From Roseovarius sp. W115 (GTDB taxonomy: Bacteria; Pseudomonadota; Alphaproteobacteria; Rhodobacterales; Rhodobacteraceae), in the NCBI RefSeq assembly GCF_032842945.2, contig NZ_CP146606.1, forward strand, positions 1,802,501-1,866,500: a DNA stretch of 64,000 bases, in the 5' to 3' direction. Positions 59,983 to 64,000 of this stretch are shown piece by piece; position 1 is the first letter of the stretch, and each line of letters starts with the position of its first letter. The notes beneath the pieces are model-generated. The model was not told where the DNA came from. It worked only from the letters and a program-made list of their open reading frames with translations, and made no database searches. Both the position numbers and the translations under genes were made by a program.

Positions 59983-60986
59983 GTGCTTCATCCAAGACTG
60001 TTGCACCTCTAACACCGCTGCATTTGCCAGAAGGGCGAATTGAACGCGTACGCAATGCATTGGTCGTGCCTGTGCAAAAAGGCGGGCGTCTTCCGAATGG
60101 TGTATTTCGTGCCAATGGCACTTTTTGTGAACATTCCCGCACGCTTTTGTCTCAAAGCCGGTTCACGAACATCCCGGATCGTCCGGACCGTAAGGGCTTG
60201 ATGCGGATCTCTGGCCGGCATCTTTACGGTGGGGTGATGCGCGATCACTTTGGGCATTTTCTTTTGGAAAGCCTTGGGCGGTTATGGGCCTTTGACCATA
60301 TTGATGATCCTGTTGATGGTGTGCTGTTCTCGCCACGCAGAAGTGGCGAGCGCCTGGCGCGGTTTAACCCGAGGTATGAGCCACTTTTTGATGCGCTTGC
60401 CGGAGAAGCGGCACCTCTCATGTTCACAGAGCCGGTCGTGGTAGAAGAGCTTTTGTTGCCAAGCCCGGGGTTCGGGCATCAGGCGTGGATCGTTGGCACA
60501 GCGCAGTTTCGTTCAGCTATTCATTCGCGGCTCACAGCCGCTTTTCCTGTGAAAGGCGTTAAAGATATTTACGTGTCGCGCTCTCGTCTGGACGGGAGTG
60601 AAAAAGCGGTGGACAAGGAGGCTCGGATTGAGCGTCTTATGGTTAAATCAGGCTATGAGATATTTCATCCTCAAGAGCACAGTATTGCGACGCAGATCGC
60701 AAAGTATCGAGCGGCGCGCCGGATTGTAGGGCCAGATGGGTCAGCGTTCCACCTTGCGGCTTGTGTGGCGCGACCTGACGCAAAGATAACTGTCATCCAG
60801 CGCCGACGCCGTGAGAAAATCGTTCAGTCTTTCATAGCGCAATTCAAGGCATTCGGCGTAAAGGATATTCGATTGCTCAACCCGCTTGTCCCGAACGATC
60901 ACCAAAGTGCAGGCGCAGTTGAAGGACCAGCGCCAATAAATTTTCGTTTACTCGTCAAGCAGTTGCAAGAGAATGGATGTCTCTAA
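59979..60986 (+). CDS. Glycosyltransferase family 61 protein
   Basis: A 335-residue GT61 (DUF563) protein. Features: HLYGGVMRDHFGHFLLESLGRLW near residue 80 (the family HFGHFLxE motif), GFGHQAW, IYVSRSRL near residue 195 and the C-terminal VGPDGSAFHLAACVA near residue 245. It probably transfers a sugar in capsule or exopolysaccharide synthesis. It starts with TTG at 59979, overlapping the ArsR stop (TTGA), with GAAGGATG eight bases before. It ends four bases inside the convergent EamA gene. No other polysaccharide genes are nearby. Confidence 0.85.
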   Translation: MSASSKTVAPLTPLHLPEGRIERVRNALVVPVQKGGRLPNGVFRANGTFCEHSRTLLSQSRFTNIPDRPDRKGLMRISGRHLYGGVMRDHFGHFLLESLGRLWAFDHIDDPVDGVLFSPRRSGERLARFNPRYEPLFDALAGEAAPLMFTEPVVVEELLLPSPGFGHQAWIVGTAQFRSAIHSRLTAAFPVKGVKDIYVSRSRLDGSEKAVDKEARIERLMVKSGYEIFHPQEHSIATQIAKYRAARRIVGPDGSAFHLAACVARPDAKITVIQRRRREKIVQSFIAQFKAFGVKDIRLLNPLVPNDHQSAGAVEGPAPINFRLLVKQLQENGCL

Positions 60987-61873
60987 CCCGCAAGCGGTTC
61001 ATCCTTGAGCAACAGCAAAAGCGCAACGATCGTCAATGCGATACCGCCCAGACTCCAAATCGATGGCAGCCCGTGCCCCAAGGCTGCCTGCCAGGCGATC
61101 ACCCAAGTAGGTGTGAGATAGGTATAGGCCATGACTTTCGCGCTGGGCAGGCGCAGGGACGCGAACTGAAGAAGCACGAATGTTACGGCGGTGGCGACGA
61201 CGGCCGTGTAGAAGATTGTGATCCAGACTATCGCTGGAAGCGCACTCCATTCAGTTGAGGCCATGTCGCGCCAGCCGGTGATCAACAGCAAAAGCGCCGC
61301 GCCGACAACCGCGCCGAACGAGAAGACAATCGGGTGCTCGCCACGATTGAGCTTGCGCACCATAGGCGTATAGAGCGCGTGGGCAATACAGCCGAAGAAA
61401 AAGATGATTTCGCCACGCCCGACCTCAAGCCGTATAAGCGCATTGAGATCGGCGCGGAAGATGACCCAAAGCGCTCCTGCTGCGCCAATGCTCAGTGCCA
61501 TGGCCATTCGGTGTGTCATGCGCTGGCGCAGCAGAAGATAGCCGAAAAACCCGGACATGATTGGGGTCAGCGTGAAAACAGCTGATGCACTTACGGGTGG
61601 CGCGGTTTTCAGCCCTTCGAACATCATAACGAAGTAGAGCCCCATCGATCCGCCGAGAAGCAGATATCGCCAGGGTGCCTGAAAAGTGCGACGAGGTATG
61701 CCGACTGTGAACCAGGCGACAGTGCCGACCAAAACACCAGCTAGAACGAAACGCACGGCGTTTAGGGCCGTCGGTGCAATATGCGGGGCTGCCATCGAGC
61801 CAAGCGCGAAGGACCCGGCAATCAACGCCGAAAAGGCAAGCATGGCGGCATGGCCGCGCTGAGCTTCTTTCAT
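60983..61873 (-). CDS. EamA/DMT-family transporter (RhaT-like drug/metabolite exporter)
   Basis: A 296-residue membrane protein with ten hydrophobic segments in two repeats of five. The first repeat holds FALGSMAAPHIAPTALNAVRFVLAG, the second IVWITIFYTAVVATAVTFVLLQFA and VMAYTYLTPTWVIAWQAALG, both typical of EamA. Such proteins export amino acids or other small metabolites. It starts at 61873 and overlaps the LysR gene stop by four bases if the LysR frame is restored, so they form an operon. The substrate is unknown. Confidence 0.9.
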   Translation of the reverse strand: MKEAQRGHAAMLAFSALIAGSFALGSMAAPHIAPTALNAVRFVLAGVLVGTVAWFTVGIPRRTFQAPWRYLLLGGSMGLYFVMMFEGLKTAPPVSASAVFTLTPIMSGFFGYLLLRQRMTHRMAMALSIGAAGALWVIFRADLNALIRLEVGRGEIIFFFGCIAHALYTPMVRKLNRGEHPIVFSFGAVVGAALLLLITGWRDMASTEWSALPAIVWITIFYTAVVATAVTFVLLQFASLRLPSAKVMAYTYLTPTWVIAWQAALGHGLPSIWSLGGIALTIVALLLLLKDEPLAG

Positions 61874-62750
61874 AGTGCGTCCCAGGATTTCGCGCGGTCT
61901 TTGAGAAAGTTAAGGAAAGCCTGAACCTTGGTTGTGCGATGTAGGTCCATATGTGTGACCAGCCATAGAGGTGCGGTCCACTCTTCGCGAGGTGGAAGCA
62001 CCTCGACCAAGTCGCCAATTTCTTGCGAAAGAACGCGAGGAATAAATCCGATCCCGGCGCCTGCGGCAATGGCCCGGCGTTGGGCGTGTACATCCTGACT
62101 GCGAAAGACGATGCGATTTTCTGGGGCAGTATCGCGGAGCCATTGGTTGAACGGCGCACGGTTCTTTGGGTCATCGGCGCTGACGAAACTGTGCTGATCA
62201 AACTCGGCTTCAGATTTTGGAAGGCCGTGTCGGTCAATGTAACTTTGGCTCGCATAGAGCGTGTACTTCTGTTGGAAAAAGGTTGCACGACATTGTCGGG
62301 TTGATCGGGCGCGCGGCCCGCGCGGATGGCAACATGTGCCTCGCCGTATTCCAACCGGAAGAGCCGTTCGCCCGTGAGAAACCGCACGATTATGCCGGGG
62401 TATTCTCTTTGAAAATCACTTAGCACGGGGACCAACAGGTGGCTGAGCCCGCCAAGAGATGTCACAACCAACTCTCCGGAAACGTCGTGGCCCCGTCCTT
62501 TGATCCTGCCAGATAACTGGCTGAACTGATCGTCTGTCGCCTGTGCAACGCGCAAAAGATCCTCACCGGCCTCAGTGGTTGTGTAGCCCCGCGCATGACG
62601 TTGAAAGAGCTTCACGCCAAGCCTTTCCTCTAGAGCGTCAATGTGGCGGATCACGGTTGCGTGGTGCACACCCAAAACATCGGCCGCTCCACTCACTGTG
62701 CCGACACGCGCAACATGGTAGGCGGTGCGCACTTCATCCCAACTGTCCAT
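61870..62750 (-). pseudogene. LysR-family regulator, broken by a single frameshift
   Basis: The first 160 residues (from ATG 62750: HTH in VARVGTVSGAADVLGVHHATVIRHIDALEE, then the effector domain to DQPDNVVQPF) are a normal LysR protein. The frame then runs into unrelated sequence. One extra base in the five-base A run (T on the coding strand) at about 62275-62279 restores FQQKYTLYASQSYIDRHGL, then SFVSADDPKNRAPFNQWLR, AIAAGAGIGFIPRVLSQEIG, ending in a TGA that overlaps the EamA ATG. The reconstructed protein is about 293 residues, normal for the family. The gene is divergent from the azoreductase gene and may control it. Confidence 0.85.
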
Positions 62751-62767
62751 GTTTTCGGTGCTCCCAG

Positions 62768-62779
62768 AATTGTGCAATT
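62768..62779. promoter_or_regulatory. Palindrome between LysR and azoreductase genes
   Basis: AATTG-TG-CAATT lies in the 136-base divergent region. It is a possible LysR operator; its short length makes this weak. Confidence 0.3.
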
Positions 62780-62886
62780 TTCAACAAAAAATGTCTCATT
62801 GCGATAGTTGCGTTTTCTGAAGCACAAGTCAAACTCTATGCCAGAACTTGCAAATACATATTGAGAGATTTCAGAGGATCTGACCA

Positions 62887-63477
62887 ATGACACATACTAT
62901 TCTACATATCGACGCATCCTCGCGGACCGAAGGCTCTGTAACGCGGGATTTATCGGCGCGCCTTGTGGCGCAAAACCCCAAAGCCAAAGTGATCATCCGC
63001 GATCTCGCCGCCGCGCCCCTGCCGCAGATTACCGAGGATTGGGTGAATGCCAACTTTACGCCTGTTGATGCCCGCACAGAGGCACAAAGGAAAACGTTGG
63101 AGCTTTCGAATAGCCTTGTGGAAGAACTTCAAGCGGCCGATACATTGATCATCGGCTTGCCGATCTATAATTTCGGCGTGCCTGCAGCTATGAAAGCCTG
63201 GATTGATCTGATCGCTCGGGCCGGGCTGACCTTCCGCTATACGGAAAATGGACCAAAGGGGTTGCTGGACGGGAAACGCGCGATTGTTGCGGTGGCTTCA
63301 GGTGGCACCAAGACTGGGTCTGAGATTGATTTCGCAACACCCTACATCCGGCATGTTCTCGGGTTTATCGGGATCACAGATGTGGCGATTGTTTCGGCAG
63401 ATCAGATGTCTGTAGATGCCGATGCAAGCCTTGCGCGCGTTGAGGCGGAGATTGAGGCGCTAGCTGACGCAGCTTGA
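62887..63477 (+). CDS. azoR: FMN-dependent NADH-azoreductase (AzoR-like)
   Basis: A 196-residue flavodoxin-like reductase. HIDASSRTEGSVTRDLSARLV near residue 6 binds the FMN phosphate, and LPIYNFGVPAAMKAWIDLIARAGLTFRYTENGPKGLLDGK near residue 93 is a strong AzoR signature; VASGGTKTG follows. It reduces azo compounds or, more likely in nature, quinones with NADH in the cytoplasm. It is divergent from the LysR gene, the usual layout for a regulated quinone reductase. GAGGATC precedes the ATG. Confidence 0.93.
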   Translation: MTHTILHIDASSRTEGSVTRDLSARLVAQNPKAKVIIRDLAAAPLPQITEDWVNANFTPVDARTEAQRKTLELSNSLVEELQAADTLIIGLPIYNFGVPAAMKAWIDLIARAGLTFRYTENGPKGLLDGKRAIVAVASGGTKTGSEIDFATPYIRHVLGFIGITDVAIVSADQMSVDADASLARVEAEIEALADAA

Positions 63478-63490
63478 GCGAGTTTGGAGA

Positions 63491-63511
63491 GGGTGGGCGC
63501 ATCGCTCACCC
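63491..63511. terminator. Hairpin at the convergent gene ends
   Basis: GGGTGGGC pairs with GCTCACCC (one G-T pair) around a five-base loop between the azoreductase stop and the end of the I78-like gene. There is no T run, so it is a weak terminator candidate. Confidence 0.35.
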
Positions 63512-63802
63512 ACACCAAAACCGTACGATTTCGTTTCGACTGTTGAGATCGACGTTTAACCGTTTCGGATTGTACTCGGTTGTTACAATTCCACCCGGCG
63601 GGATGATCCGCACCGGGTTTGGCCATGCGGCTTCGTTGAAGGCGCTGACGGGTGCGCCTACAAGGCTCGCATTTTCAGCCACGCCGCATTCGTCTGGTCC
63701 AGCCTCTTCAAGTCTTGGAGGGGCGTCTGCTTCCACTTCCGCTGGGCCGCAGCTTGTCAGAACCAAACTCAATCCTGACGCCAAAATCAATGACATGCGC
63801 AT
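63506..63802 (-). CDS. I78-family peptidase inhibitor-like lipoprotein
   Basis: A 98-residue protein starting at the ATG at 63802 with an AAGGA site. The signal peptide ends in the lipobox LTSC (Cys near residue 18), so it should be lipid-anchored in the envelope. The mature part has the I78 pattern: CGVAENASLVGAPVSAF, then VRIIPPGGIVTTEYNPKRLNVDLNSRNEIVRFWCG, with two cysteines likely bonded. I78 proteins include a fungal aspartic protease inhibitor-type fold; bacterial roles are mostly unknown. An open frame extends upstream to 63976 but without a plausible start. Confidence 0.82.
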   Translation of the reverse strand: MRMSLILASGLSLVLTSCGPAEVEADAPPRLEEAGPDECGVAENASLVGAPVSAFNEAAWPNPVRIIPPGGIVTTEYNPKRLNVDLNSRNEIVRFWCG

Positions 63803-63933
63803 GTGACTGTCCTTCTTTAGTTGGCTACAGTCTTGTGCCAAATGCGCTTTGCCACAACCCCAATGTGTCCAGTCTATTGAAATGATGCGCGGTTTCGCCC
63901 AAAGTCGGCAAAAGACTCTGGGAGGACAGTAAG

Positions 63934-64000
63934 ATGCGTACCACCGCAGCCGTGGCCCTTGAGGCCGGAAAACCAATGGAAATCATGGAAGTGAACCTCG
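63934..64000 (+). CDS. S-(hydroxymethyl)glutathione dehydrogenase / class III alcohol dehydrogenase, N-terminal end only
   Basis: The first 22 residues (MRTTAAVALEAGKP then MEIMEVNL) are present; the gene runs out of the window. This start is characteristic of class III alcohol dehydrogenases (FrmA/FlhA/AdhC), which oxidise S-hydroxymethylglutathione in formaldehyde detoxification. GGGAGGA precedes the ATG. Formaldehyde is made by Tdm encoded about 8 kb upstream, so the proximity is of interest, but the genes are not in one operon. Confidence 0.7.
   Translation, partial: MRTTAAVALEAGKPMEIMEVNL

Noticed and set aside
61425..62000. C-terminal 190 residues of the long LysR-containing frame
   Set aside because: They overlap the EamA gene antisense and arise only after the frameshift; the restored frame ends at 61870.

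Overview
The window reads as chromosomal DNA of a marine alphaproteobacterium of the Roseobacter group (Rhodobacteraceae). The grounds are a moderately high GC content, an ethylmalonyl-CoA pathway pair (ecm, ccr), a LuxR/LuxI quorum-sensing pair, a trimethylamine N-oxide (TMAO) uptake and demethylation operon ending in tdm, TRAP and Liv-type transporters, a DUF2794 gene, and an alphaproteobacterial-type SOS box. The genus is inference. I saw no tRNA, rRNA, CRISPR array, insertion sequence or prophage. Coding density is high and no gap between genes exceeds about 270 bases.

Region by region. 1-10687 (+): the end of a TRAP binding protein gene, its two permease genes, a CocE-type hydrolase, a GlxA/AraC regulator, then a tightly overlapping set of Rieske oxygenase, choline-sulfatase-like sulfatase, two SDR dehydrogenases and a carnitine-dehydrogenase-like enzyme. 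This looks like a catabolic unit for an unidentified organic solute, possibly a sulfated or quaternary-ammonium compound. 10689-13574 (-): two saccharopine-dehydrogenase-type enzymes and a histidine phosphatase. 13653-16863 (-): response regulator, hybrid histidine kinase and DsbA-type isomerase, divergent from 17065-27511 (+): an acyl-CoA ligase, a complete Liv-type ABC transporter and a phenylacetate-CoA-ligase-like enzyme, with small unknown genes and an internally duplicated unknown protein on the opposite strand. 28623-33610: ecm and ccr flank a PlsB-like acyltransferase. 33824-35425: small gene, luxR, luxI. 35473-40477 (+): RecD-like helicase, SDR, DUF2794, aminotransferase, flavoprotein. 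40538-47069 (-): ctpA, an EnvC-like factor, gpmI, rlmH, rsfS and an MscS channel. 47173-57112: deacetylase-like gene, LysR regulator, tmoXWV-tdm and a broken Old Yellow Enzyme gene. 57378-64000: imuB under an apparent SOS box but without imuA or dnaE2, a universal stress protein, an ArsR regulator, a GT61 glycosyltransferase, an EamA transporter, a broken LysR gene, an azoreductase, an I78-like lipoprotein and the start of a class III alcohol dehydrogenase.

Two patterns cross the gene boundaries. A 43-base sequence made of 11-base units occurs twice, 37 kb apart and inverted (19879-19921 and 57242-57284). In one copy it forms the N-terminal coding sequence of a small secreted protein. Separately, at least three genes (deacetylase near 48027, Old Yellow Enzyme near 56265, LysR near 62277) are broken by what looks like one missing base in a homopolymer run, and rsfS may be a fourth. 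That is more suggestive of assembly error than of real pseudogenes.
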